Positions 41,597-52,000 of a stretch of DNA of 64,000 nt are shown piece by piece. Source of the DNA: Fibrobacter sp. UWH4 (GTDB lineage: Bacteria; Fibrobacterota; Fibrobacteria; Fibrobacterales; Fibrobacteraceae); contig NZ_FRAY01000001.1 of the NCBI RefSeq assembly GCF_900142475.1, positions 1 to 64,000 on the forward strand, written 5' to 3'. The notes under the pieces are model-generated. The model did not search any database, was not told the DNA's origin, and saw only the letters and a program-made list of their open reading frames with translations. The position numbers and the translations under genes are program-made. Numbering within the stretch: position 1 is the stretch's first letter; every line of letters starts with the position of its first letter.

Positions 41597-42268
41597 ATGA
41601 AGATCAAGAATCTCATGCTCGCATCTATGCTTGCCTCTGCGGTTGTTTTCGCGGCCCCGGCTGCCAAGACTGCCGCCGCTCCCGCTGCCGAAGCTGCCAA
41701 GCCCGCTGCTGAAGCCCCGAAGGCTGAAGCTGCCGCACCGGCTCCCGCTGCAGCCCCTGCTGCTCAGCCCGCCGCCGAAGCTCCGAAGGCTGCTGAAGCC
41801 GCTCCGGCCCCTGCTCCTGCCGAAGCCCCGAAGGCCGAAGCCGCTGCTGCTCCTGTTGCCACTGATTCTGCTGCCGCTCCTGCTGAAGCTCCGAAGGCCG
41901 AAGCCGCTGCTCCGGCTGCAACCGATTCTACCGCTGCCGCAGCCCCGGCCGATTCTGCTGCCGCTCCTGCTGCTGAAGCCGTAGCCGCCGCCGATACGAC
42001 AGCTCCTGCCGATACGGCCAAGACCGAAGTGCTCGAAGCAAAGGCTGAAGAAGCTCCGGTTGACTCCGCCGCTCTCGCCAAGGCCGAAGAAGAAAAGAAG
42101 GCCGCCGAAGCTGAAGCTAAGGCCAAGGCCGAAGAACAGGCTGCTCTCGAAAACAGCTCCGCCGGTTCTGCCAAGTCCACCATCATGGAAAACCCGTGGG
42201 AATTCCTGATCGTGTCCGCCGCCTTCGTGGCATCCGTGCTCGTGATTATCTTCACCGGCAAGGACTAA
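41597..42268 (+). CDS. Ala/Pro-rich exported protein with C-terminal membrane anchor
   Basis: A 223-residue protein of low complexity. The N-terminus is a signal peptide (MKIKNLMLASMLASAVVFA); residues ~20-150 are almost only Ala, Pro, Glu and Lys in repeated units (APAEAPKAEAAA, ATDSTAAAAPADSAAA). Residues ~150-185 form a highly charged coiled-coil-like stretch (KAEEEKKAAEAEAKAKAEEQ), and the end has a single membrane helix (WEFLIVSAAFVASVLVIIFT). GAGG is 6 nt before the ATG at 41597, which is chosen over 41585. It is not a recognised enzyme. A periplasm-spanning spacer between envelope layers is one possible role. A similar Ala/Pro/Asp tail ends the transporter at 17753. Confidence 0.78.
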   Translation: MKIKNLMLASMLASAVVFAAPAAKTAAAPAAEAAKPAAEAPKAEAAAPAPAAAPAAQPAAEAPKAAEAAPAPAPAEAPKAEAAAAPVATDSAAAPAEAPKAEAAAPAATDSTAAAAPADSAAAPAAEAVAAADTTAPADTAKTEVLEAKAEEAPVDSAALAKAEEEKKAAEAEAKAKAEEQAALENSSAGSAKSTIMENPWEFLIVSAAFVASVLVIIFTGKD

Positions 42269-42297
42269 TCAACGCTTTTTGCAAAATCCTACGGTTA

Positions 42298-42330
42298 AGG
42301 TCGATGCCTACGGGTGTCGACCTTTTTTTT
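42298..42330 (+). terminator. Terminator before the cellulase run
   Basis: AGGTCGA (42298-42304) pairs with TCGACCT (42317-42323), ending in eight T. The following 230 bp up to the cellulase start are A/T-rich, with two TTTTTAGA copies near 42475 and 42495. They also hold a TGGCATAG near 42463 that only weakly resembles a sigma-54 -24 box. No gene is seen in 42269-42574. Confidence 0.88.
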
Positions 42331-42562
42331 GCGTACATCCTTTGTAAAGATTTTTATACTTTGTTCTACATTTTTCTTACTAAAAACTTTTATGCGAAAT
42401 TGCGTATCTTAAATCATCAACTTTTGCCTTTTTTGAGAGCAAAATGCGAACATTTTCTGATTTGGCATAGTCCGTTTTTAGACTAATAAATCTATTTTTA
42501 GAATGTGTATTTGGGCGTTTGCTTAACGGGTGCTTGTGTATCCGCCATTTAGTTGTATATAA

Positions 42563-42569
42563 AAGGAGG
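42563..42569 (+). promoter_or_regulatory. Perfect ribosome-binding site deciding a GTG start
   Basis: AAGGAGG ends 5 nt before the GTG at 42575. It is the strongest Shine-Dalgarno in the window, and it identifies the non-ATG start of the first cellulase. Confidence 0.9.
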
Positions 42570-42574
42570 CTTTT

Positions 42575-45500
42575 GTGCCTATTAAAAAGAGTCTTGTCGC
42601 TGCGATGTTTGTCGCGATGTCTGCCGTATCCGTTATGGCGGCAGCGGGTCAGGAACAACCCACGCCTTATGACCTGATTCGTCCGGTGTGGCCCCTCACC
42701 TGGGATACGACTGTCTTTAATCATTATGACACGACGGTCACCATGAAACACAATATGGTGCCTAAGAACCGTACCCCGGCCTCTTATGTGCCGAATGCCC
42801 TTATTCCCGATACGCTGAACCAGGCGTACCTCGATGCAATCAACTATCGCATGTCGCCGATCCGTATCAACCAGGCCGGTTACTTGCCGAGCGACCCCGA
42901 AAAGCAGTTCTACTATGTGGGAACGGCGACCACTTTCGAAGTGGTCGATGTCGACGGCAATTCCTTGAGCCCAGCGGTGACGGGTACGCTCTCCAGTAGC
43001 GGTGTGCAGACTTCTTCGGACTGGACGATTATCGCCGGTACCAATGCGGCAACTAACGACCAGAAGCGTTACCAGCTCGACATCACGGGGCAGTCCGGCA
43101 TTATCCAGATCGGTCATATTCCGGGCAATGTCCCGACGGACACCCGTTTGCGTATCAAGGTCGGGAACGATATCTCGAGCACCTTTATCGTGAGCGAAAA
43201 GGTGTATTCCATGGTGCGTAGCGCCGCCCTCAAGTTCTACGGCATCAACCGTAGCGGTTACGGCGATTCCTGGTTCCACCCGGCTAGCCATACCTTGGAT
43301 GGTGCTGGCGAACTGGTGCAGGACCCCGAAGGTGGTTCGCTGACTTTCCTTGATATGTCGCAGGCGGGAACGCTGGAAGGTGGCTACTATGACTGCGGTG
43401 ACCACCTGAAGGAATCCCAGACGCAGATGTATGCCTTTATGGTGGCGGCGGTTCTTGCTGCAACGAATCCCGACGCCGACGAAGACAACTATGCTTTTAA
43501 CCATGGCGAAACGGTGAATACCGACGGTATCCCGGATATGTTGCGCGAAGCAAAGCATGGTGCAGACTTTGTGTTGCGTTCCTATGTGCGTGCAAAGGGC
43601 GTGATTGACGACATGGTGCTGTCTGTTGGTAGTTTCGGCAAGGACCATGGTTGGTGGGGCAGACCTGAAAACCAGGACAAACTCCCGACGGACGGTTCCG
43701 CTGCCGCAACGGGCCGTGGCGGTCCTACGACGCGTATCCTGAGACAAGGTGAAATCGGTGCGAATATCGGTGGCGAAACGGCTGCCGGCCTTGCGATTTT
43801 GGGCAAGATGTATGCTGAATACGACAAGCCCTTCGCGGACAGCTGCTTGATGGTTGCCGAAAAGATGTATGACTTTGCAAAGTCCCTTGCCCAGGGCAAG
43901 TCCAGTTACGACGGTGGCAAGCCTTTTGTGAACAACACCAAGGCTGCCGGTTGGTCTTCTCCGGCTTACAACGGTAACAACGAATTCTACGATGACCTTG
44001 CTCTCGCTTCTGTGGCACTTCTCTATGCGACCGGCAAGAAGGAATATGCCGACGACATGATCCGCACCCGTAACTTGGTGGCTGGCCAGGAATATATGGA
44101 CGGTGCGGGCGCCTTTGCTGGCGGTTGGTTTGTGACCAACGACAAGGGCTTCCTGAAGAACGTGAAGAACACGAGCTGGGCGAATGTTTATGCCTATGCG
44201 ACCTATGCTCTTTACAAGCTGATCCTGGCTGACAAGAACAAGGCCATAACCGAGTATGGACTTACCGAAACGGAATGGCTCAATGCAGTGGAAGACTGTA
44301 TTACGAGCATGATCCTGAACCTGGAAGACATGTCTGGAAATGGAACGGGCTCCATTGCATTGCCGGGCATTCCCAATAACCAGGGACCGGCTTGGAAGTT
44401 GAGAGGTGCCTTGACTTACGATCCGACTTGGTACACGATGATGACGGACCAAACCTGGATTTACAACCGTTACCAGGCAGGCAACATCTTCGAAGTTCTT
44501 GCGTACGCCGATGTGGCGAAGGATATCGAAAAGCAGGGAATCGTTCTCCCGATTATGGGAACTCCTGACTGGAAGGCCGACGAAATGCATCAGCTGGGTA
44601 TCAACCAGTTGAACTACATGCTGGGCGTGAACCCGTGGGACGTGTCCTTTATCTTGGGTATCGGCGACAAGAACGATGCCCACCCGCACCACCGTGCTGC
44701 AAACCCCGAAGGTAAGAATACGCCGGGTGCCGGTTACAAGTATAATCCGCCGGTGGGAGCCCTTTTCGGTGGCGTGACTCCGGGTACGACTAATTCCTGG
44801 GTTCCCGACAACAAGAGCTGGGAAGACTATCACCTGTCCGAAACCTGTATCGATGCCGCGGCTACGATTGTGAGTTCGGGCATGCTTGCCGCCGCCAAGT
44901 TTGACCGCACGGCAGCCCCGGGGGTGACGGTGGAAATCCGCCACGTGAGCATGGACTCCGCAATCGTGATGGTGAAACTCTCGACCCGTGGAACGGCAAG
45001 GCTTTATTACGGTACCGACGAGGCCTCGTTGAATACGGCGGCCTTCCCGGATGATTCCACCTCGGGCGTGCAGCACGAAATTATCCTGCGCGGCCTCCAG
45101 AACGGTACGACCTACTACTTCTATGCTGCAGGCCTGAATGCCTACAATCCGGAAAACTTTACCTTCAAGTACATGGTCGATTCCACGGAAACTCCGTTCA
45201 GCTTTACGACGCTCAATACGGTGGAAAGCGCACAGATTACGAACCCGACGGTCTGTAACATGTTTGGTGACAGCGCCGAAATCATGTGGTACACGCCGAA
45301 TGGCGAATATGAATCCAAGGTGTACTGGGATACCGTTCCGCATGCGACTGCCGCCGAATACGCTTTCAATAGCGGTGCGGGCAACGCCGATGTATCGGGC
45401 ATTCCGACCAAGTTCCACTATGTGAAGATTGGCGGCCTTAAGGAAAAGACGACTTACTATTACATGGTTGAAAGTAACGGCCAGTTTGCGAATACCAACG

Positions 45501-48500
45501 ACAAGACGGGTGAACTGCTCAAGTTTACGACACCGGTGGGCTGGTACGACTTTAGCGTGCGCGCATACCAGTATGAATTTGGTGGTCTGGACTTCCTCGA
45601 TTTGAATATCTACAATAACGAGGCAAGACCCTTCGACAGTTTGACCTTGCGCATGTACTTTACTGCAAAACCGGAAGAAGTTGAAAAGTGCGCGACCTTG
45701 ATTGATATCGATATCTGCCAGGCCTACGATGAAGCTGGCTTTAACAAGCCTTGCGAAACGGGTGAAGAAATCCGTTACCTGATGCGCCATGCATTGCCGC
45801 AACGCCTGGATGACACTTACGATGCAGCAACGGGTAAGTATTCTTACTATTTCCCTGTTCCGCTGGGATCGACAACGATCAAGTCTTCGTCTCGCGTGCG
45901 TCTCGACTTTGGTTTCTCGTCGGGTCTTTCGAACGATGGCTATCAGACTTGCGAAACCCTGCGTCAGCTCGCCAAGAAGCGCATGACCAAGGAAACGGGA
46001 GACTGGTCCTGGGCTCCGCATGAGTTCCTGAAGGACGGTGCCGACTATGTGGGTATGCCTTTTGAAGACAAGGATTACGGCGATATCGATAACGAAATCC
46101 CCATTAACCCCTATATCGTTGTTTACCGTAAAGACGAATTCATTTGGGGCTATAGCCCCTCTTACCAGGAAATGACGCAGAAGAAGGCTCACTACGAAAT
46201 GGATGTGACCCTGGACGCTCCGTTCAATGTTTCCGACGGTTCCTATGTGGAAATCGACCAGACGAGCAGCACCGTGTACGTGAAGGGTTATGCCCACGTT
46301 TCCGAGCAGGGCTACATTACCCGTATCTGGGCGAACGGTACTGAAATTGAAACGATTGTCAACAGGATTGGTGATGAAATCTTCCTGATCTCGAAGGACA
46401 GCGAAGTGATTGCTCACTACAATGTCACGAGCGGCGGCGGTGAGATTGACTCGACCGGCCTCTGGACGCTGAATATTCCTGTCAAGATGAAGATTGGTAG
46501 CAACAAGATTGACCTCACGATTTTTGCGGGCGCCAATCCGGATTGTGCCGAATGTGCCGAAAACGGCGGTTGCGCCTTTATCAACCGTACCTACTACGTG
46601 CAGTTCACTCGCGGTAACCTGACGCAGTCCTCGCTGACGATCAAGGACGAAGCCGGTAATCCGGTGGCATCTCCTGCCGATCCGGCGAATACCCGCTTCA
46701 ATATCTTCTTGACCGACAAGGACAAGGCGGGAACTTCCGCTCCGATCGAAGTGCTTGTCGTCAACGGAAAGAAGCAGGATACCCTGAAGGTCAAGCTGGT
46801 GGAAGATGCCGCCAACCCGGGCTCGTTCAAGAGTTCCTCCTTGATTTCTGCAGTGTCCGTTCCGAAGGAAGGCCGTCTGGGCAATCAGATTTCCTTCTTT
46901 GCGGGCGATACGATTCAGGTAATCTACATTGACCCCGACGACGAAGAAGATATTTCGAAGCAGAGCTTCTTTGCGGAATCCAAGTACCCCGAACCGCAGA
47001 AGGTTCTGGCTCAGGATACCGACTGCGACAATGTCGCCGACAAGCTTCTCGTTGAATTCACGAACGAACTGGATGCGGATTACAGCTTCGACAGTATCCG
47101 CGTGTTCCTGCCGGGCATGTCCGATACGGCTACCCTTAAGGTGGATCAGGCCGCGGCGCTGAACCAGTCGGTGGTGACGCTTGACCTGCCTGCCTCGCTT
47201 GGAATCCAGGCGACTGCATCTCCGTCGGGAACGGCGACGGTTTACCTGAAGGCCGAAGGGGCGACGAACGCCGAACGCGTGGCGATTGGCGACGGCATCC
47301 TTCCGCAGCTCTTGAGCGTGACGATTCTTGAAAACCCGAATCATGAATCCGAACAGGATACCTTGATGGTCGCCTTCACCGAACCGGTGCTGCTTTCTTC
47401 GCTGAACAACTGGTTCCTGCAAGTGGTCGGCGTGACGGGTGCCGCAATCAATGTGGTGGGCAAGGCGACGACCAGTAACGATGGCAAGAGCTGGCTCTAT
47501 GTGATTACGGGCAATACCGACGGACAGATGCTGCCGGTTGGCGGTACGGTGGTCGTGCAGCCGAATTCCGTTTCGGACAAGACGCTGAACCTGCTCGATC
47601 CTGCGAATACCTGCAATACGGTGAAGATCGTGGAAACTCCGAAGCCGGTGCCGGTGACGCTTGCCGAAATGCGTGACTTCGAAGGTGACGGTTATCCCGA
47701 TGAACTGTACATGAAGTTCGCGAAGAAACTCCGCGACAAGGACATGCTTGACAGCTTCGTGGTGGAATGGGGCCTGAAGGGCGAAGTTCTTAGTTTCTTG
47801 CCCGAAAGCTGGACGCATACATTGGAATTTGGCGAACATGCCGAAAGCGTTTTGGCCGAGGATTCTTCGGTCGTTACGGTGATGGTCCCCGATACCGTCT
47901 CGATTATCACGATCAAGATGACTCCCTCGAACACCTTTGCGAAGGGCTCTACGGTTGGTCCTTACGACGGTTACGGACATGTGACTCCGCGTCTTGGCCC
48001 CGAAGGCGGCTTCTTCGACAAGTATTACCCTGTGGTCGACAAGTGTCCTCCGATTATCCTGTCTGCGCTGTGGCAGGGCTACGACGTGGGTGATGACGCC
48101 CAGGGCTCCAAGGACTACGTGACCCTCACGTTCTCGGAACCGCTGGATACGATGCCGGGTCACCCCTATGTGGTGGAACGCAACCGTGAAGGAAAGAAGG
48201 GAACGTTCTTCAGTCCTCTGCAGAATCCGAACCTCTCGCTCAGCTATTCTTCTCGCTCGACGTCGGCACGCCTTGGTTTCAGGCACAAGTATGACGAAGC
48301 GATTTGGATCGCAGACTCGGTGCGTCTGATTTCGGATGCCGAAATGAGCTACTTCAAGGATCTCGCCGGACAGTATGCGGGTGATCAGAATCCGTGGGTG
48401 CCGGTAACCGGATCCGTGTCCAAGATCAAGTTCACGATCTCGACTCCGGAAGGCGTTGCCAAGGGTCGTAAGCTCGATGAAGTCTACTATGGAGGCTCCC

Positions 48501-49045
48501 CGCTGCTTGCTAACGAAAACTTCCGCTTGACCGGAATCAACAAGAACGGTGAAACGGTCGTGATCGCGGCTGGCCAGCATAAGCTGCACGATGTCTTCAG
48601 TGCTCCGATCAAGGATTACAAGCATGCCGGTCCTGTATTCATGATCGAGGTGGCTCTGCCCGATGTGCGCGACAGTACGGACCTGGGCGAAGCGAAGCGC
48701 AATTACGACATCAAGCTCGAACTGGATATCTTCAGCAATATGGGCGCCTACGTGAACAACATGAGCTACAGGTTCACCTCGGCGGCCGTGATGGACTTCA
48801 TTTCGGCAAGCAGCACCTTGACCTTGTATCTGGAATGGTGCGCCCCGGAAGACTACCCGGCCAGCGCCGATGGCAAGAAGATCGGAACCGGTCCTTACAT
48901 CGCGAAGTTCAATACCGAAGCGAAGAGCCCCTACCTGGCCTCGACCGAAGAAAGTGCTGACGGCGCGACCAAGTACAGGACCGAAACGCTCAAGGATAAC
49001 GATACGTTTACCAAGACGTTCGGCTTCAGAAGAGCGAAGAAGTAA
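42575..49045 (+). CDS. Giant GH9 cellulase (first of two)
   Basis: An exported 2156-residue glycoside hydrolase family 9 endoglucanase. A signal peptide (ending VMA) is followed by an N-terminal Ig-like CelD_N domain ('SPIRINQAGYLPSDPEKQFYYVG', about 92-210). The GH9 alpha/alpha barrel follows (about 215-785). GGYYDCGDHLK near 268-278 supplies the nucleophile-base Asp pair (Asp273, Asp276); 'LGVNPWDVSFILGIGDKN' and PHHR precede the acid in HLSETC (Glu756). Downstream lie two Fn3-like domains ('YYGTD', 'TTYYFYAAGLN', 'KTTYYYMVESNG') and several beta-sandwich modules. The terminal module ends FGFRRAKK. No cellulose-binding domain was recognised. The GTG start has AAGGAGG. The next cellulase follows 36 bp on. 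Confidence 0.92.
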   Translation: MPIKKSLVAAMFVAMSAVSVMAAAGQEQPTPYDLIRPVWPLTWDTTVFNHYDTTVTMKHNMVPKNRTPASYVPNALIPDTLNQAYLDAINYRMSPIRINQAGYLPSDPEKQFYYVGTATTFEVVDVDGNSLSPAVTGTLSSSGVQTSSDWTIIAGTNAATNDQKRYQLDITGQSGIIQIGHIPGNVPTDTRLRIKVGNDISSTFIVSEKVYSMVRSAALKFYGINRSGYGDSWFHPASHTLDGAGELVQDPEGGSLTFLDMSQAGTLEGGYYDCGDHLKESQTQMYAFMVAAVLAATNPDADEDNYAFNHGETVNTDGIPDMLREAKHGADFVLRSYVRAKGVIDDMVLSVGSFGKDHGWWGRPENQDKLPTDGSAAATGRGGPTTRILRQGEIGANIGGETAAGLAILGKMYAEYDKPFADSCLMVAEKMYDFAKSLAQGKSSYDGGKPFVNNTKAAGWSSPAYNGNNEFYDDLALASVALLYATGKKEYADDMIRTRNLVAGQEYMDGAGAFAGGWFVTNDKGFLKNVKNTSWANVYAYATYALYKLILADKNKAITEYGLTETEWLNAVEDCITSMILNLEDMSGNGTGSIALPGIPNNQGPAWKLRGALTYDPTWYTMMTDQTWIYNRYQAGNIFEVLAYADVAKDIEKQGIVLPIMGTPDWKADEMHQLGINQLNYMLGVNPWDVSFILGIGDKNDAHPHHRAANPEGKNTPGAGYKYNPPVGALFGGVTPGTTNSWVPDNKSWEDYHLSETCIDAAATIVSSGMLAAAKFDRTAAPGVTVEIRHVSMDSAIVMVKLSTRGTARLYYGTDEASLNTAAFPDDSTSGVQHEIILRGLQNGTTYYFYAAGLNAYNPENFTFKYMVDSTETPFSFTTLNTVESAQITNPTVCNMFGDSAEIMWYTPNGEYESKVYWDTVPHATAAEYAFNSGAGNADVSGIPTKFHYVKIGGLKEKTTYYYMVESNGQFANTNDKTGELLKFTTPVGWYDFSVRAYQYEFGGLDFLDLNIYNNEARPFDSLTLRMYFTAKPEEVEKCATLIDIDICQAYDEAGFNKPCETGEEIRYLMRHALPQRLDDTYDAATGKYSYYFPVPLGSTTIKSSSRVRLDFGFSSGLSNDGYQTCETLRQLAKKRMTKETGDWSWAPHEFLKDGADYVGMPFEDKDYGDIDNEIPINPYIVVYRKDEFIWGYSPSYQEMTQKKAHYEMDVTLDAPFNVSDGSYVEIDQTSSTVYVKGYAHVSEQGYITRIWANGTEIETIVNRIGDEIFLISKDSEVIAHYNVTSGGGEIDSTGLWTLNIPVKMKIGSNKIDLTIFAGANPDCAECAENGGCAFINRTYYVQFTRGNLTQSSLTIKDEAGNPVASPADPANTRFNIFLTDKDKAGTSAPIEVLVVNGKKQDTLKVKLVEDAANPGSFKSSSLISAVSVPKEGRLGNQISFFAGDTIQVIYIDPDDEEDISKQSFFAESKYPEPQKVLAQDTDCDNVADKLLVEFTNELDADYSFDSIRVFLPGMSDTATLKVDQAAALNQSVVTLDLPASLGIQATASPSGTATVYLKAEGATNAERVAIGDGILPQLLSVTILENPNHESEQDTLMVAFTEPVLLSSLNNWFLQVVGVTGAAINVVGKATTSNDGKSWLYVITGNTDGQMLPVGGTVVVQPNSVSDKTLNLLDPANTCNTVKIVETPKPVPVTLAEMRDFEGDGYPDELYMKFAKKLRDKDMLDSFVVEWGLKGEVLSFLPESWTHTLEFGEHAESVLAEDSSVVTVMVPDTVSIITIKMTPSNTFAKGSTVGPYDGYGHVTPRLGPEGGFFDKYYPVVDKCPPIILSALWQGYDVGDDAQGSKDYVTLTFSEPLDTMPGHPYVVERNREGKKGTFFSPLQNPNLSLSYSSRSTSARLGFRHKYDEAIWIADSVRLISDAEMSYFKDLAGQYAGDQNPWVPVTGSVSKIKFTISTPEGVAKGRKLDEVYYGGSPLLANENFRLTGINKNGETVVIAAGQHKLHDVFSAPIKDYKHAGPVFMIEVALPDVRDSTDLGEAKRNYDIKLELDIFSNMGAYVNNMSYRFTSAAVMDFISASSTLTLYLEWCAPEDYPASADGKKIGTGPYIAKFNTEAKSPYLASTEESADGATKYRTETLKDNDTFTKTFGFRRAKK

Positions 49046-49081
49046 GATTCCGAAAGTCGCGACGATATAAAGTTGAGTGGT

Positions 49082-52000
49082 ATGATGAAGTTCTTGAAGT
49101 TTGTTCTGTTCCTCGCCTTGTTCGCCGCGGACTTTGCCCTGGCGGACGGGCTCCCTAATTTGGATCGCACCGACAAGGTGCATAGCCGTCGCTATCTGGA
49201 CTCGCTGAACGCCTTCGCGAGGCGTCCGATTCGCCTGAACCAGAGCGGCTATAGACCTCAGGACTACAAGTACGCCTATGTGGCGGACCCTGCGGATACC
49301 AAGTTCAGAGTCATTGACGCGAATAGCGGCGCCGAGGCATGGAGCGGCTCCTTGAGCCTTATCAGCAATAGTGTCATTAAACCGAATATCTGGATTAATG
49401 GTGCTTTCAACTCCCTGGAAAGCGTCTACGAGTTTGGAAAGCAGGATTCCATCAGCACCGAGAGGGAAGCGCTTTACCGTGCCGATTTTACGGGACTCTC
49501 GCCGGCGATTCCGGGTGAATATTTTGTCGTGGTCGGAAACGACACCTCGGCCACGTTCCATATCCATCCTTCCGTCTTTAATGCGATTCTCGAAAAGTCG
49601 CTGATGTTCTTTGGCATCCAGCGTTGCGGTGACACGCATTCGCATTTCCACGGGGCCTGCCATTTGAAGGACGGTTCTGCAGAGGGCTTTGACCTTACGG
49701 GTGGTTGGCATGACTGCGGTGACCATTTCAAGGTCTCCGAAACTTTGGGCTATGCGGCGTTCGTTTTGTCGATGGTTTACCTGACGTACCAGGACAAGGC
49801 CGAAGACCGTTACGGCAATTCGTATGCCGATACGGTGTTCACCGACGGTATTCCGGACGTGCTTTACGAGGCGAAGATCGGAACGGACTATTTGCTCAAG
49901 CTTTACAGGGCATCCAAGGCGAAAGGCCTGATTGAAAAGGGCGATATGTTCCATTCGGTGGGCGTGGGCGATGGTGACCACCGATACTGGGATTTGCCGG
50001 AACGCCAGGATGCGCAGTCTCCGGAACAGGGTGGCCCTGACCGTCCTGTCGACACCTCGATTGGAGCCAATACGGCGGGTATTTTTGTGGCGGCCATGGC
50101 GAATGTGGCCGTGGGTTACAAGGTGTATGACCCTGCCTATTCCGATTCCTTGATCGAGGCCGCCAAGGATATTTACAAGAACGTGTTGATGCCTGCCTTT
50201 TACGAGCAACGCAATACGGGTGGTGGCGCCTATAATCAGTTCTACACGGGTGGTGGTCCGCTGTATGACGACGGTGCCGCCGCAGCCCTTGCCCTGTGGT
50301 ATGCGACCAAGGATACGACGTATCAGTACGACTTGTACAAGAACACCAATATTTTTAATAACGCCTCGAATTACCATTATAACTTGGATTATTTTAAGGC
50401 CGGTTTCCTTGGCAATCCGAGTGGCTTTACTCCGGGTGGCTGGGCGGCCGACTACCAGAACATCCATTCGTTCGTCCTGTTTGCTCTGCAGAAAATGATT
50501 CTGAATGACGAGACGGTGGCTGCTTCTTATGGGCTTTCTGCGGCGGAACGCGATACCCTTTCGAAGCGTACGATGGCGACCTTCAGGAAGGTTATCGACA
50601 ACAGCACGAACGACGGTGACTCCCTGGTGCTTGAAAATCCGGCGACGCAGGGCGAGCCGCACGAGGGGTCCACCAAGCTGCACGTGATTCGCCCGTATAA
50701 CCTGGTGTGGACGAGTTTTGACTGGGGCGTGATGCGTTACAACCTGGGAACGGCAGTCTCGATTTTCTTGATGTATGAACTGACGGGCGACGAACGCTAT
50801 TTGCGTGTGGCACTCGACAATATGTACTTTATCTTGGGTGCGAATCCCTGGGATATTTCCTTCTTGATGGGGACGGGCGACAAGAACCCGCAGCATCCGC
50901 ATAACCGTGCGTCTAACCCCGATGGCTATAATGCTGGCGGTATGCCTTACAAGTATAAGTGCCCGGTGGGCGCCTTGATGGGTGCCCGCGAACCGACCAA
51001 GACTTTGATTGAAGACTGGAGCAAGTACACCTCGACGGAAACCTGTATCGACTTTACGGCACAGTTCCTTTTCCCGGCGCAGAGCCTTGCCCAGACACTT
51101 CCGATCGACGCCGAAGGCCCCCTGTTCAGCAACATTATGGGGACGCCCATTACCGATACGTCGGCTATCGTGAGCTGGGATGCAAACGAAGTGGCGTTGG
51201 TGACGGTGTTCTACAATACGACGCCCGATGTGGTGGGGGCAAAGTCGGTACAGCAGGAAAAAGCTTCCAAGGGTGGTAATGTCGTTCTGCCTGGACTTGA
51301 AATGGGTCAGACCTACTATTTCTTCCTGGAAGGCATGGACACCAAGCGCAATATGACGACCGACGACAATCACGGACAGTGGTATCAGTTTACCATGGTG
51401 CCCGCCACGACAAATATCAGCGGCGTGACGATTTGCCAGGTCGATAACCGTAGCGCCAAGATTTATTGGTGGTCGAGTGACCGTATGAACGGTGTCGTCA
51501 ATTACGGAACTTCGATGAGCGCATTGACGTCGTCCAAGGCGGCCGATGGCGGTGCCGTACTCTTCCACGAGGCGAAACTTACCAACCTTGCTCCGGGAAC
51601 GACTTATTACTTTAACGTGTCCTCGGGCATGACAACGGACGATAACGGCGGTGCGGGTTACAGCTTTACGACCGAAAGCGAGGCATCTTATGCCGACCTG
51701 AATATCAGCCTCAAGCCGAGTTCCTACCAGAATGCTTGTTCCGACTGGGGGAGTTGCCACCAGTTTATCGTGTCGATCAGCAATAACGATACGATCCCGT
51801 TCGAAGATTTCGAAATGCGCCTCTACCTGAATAACCCGAACCTTCAGGCGGCAAGCAACATTACGCAGAAGTTCGGTGGTGGCGGTGTCGTGAACGGCTC
51901 CTGTACGGTTTCGTTTGGTACGGCGCAATCCGATGGTTTCGGCGGCTATTACCTGCCCATCAAGGTGAACGGCCAACTCGAAGTTTCGGGTCAGTTGATT

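Noticed and set aside
42463-42478. TGGCATAG...GTTTT as a sigma-54 promoter for the cellulase run.
   Set aside because: The -24 part is acceptable but the -12 GC is absent at the required spacing, so it is not called a promoter.
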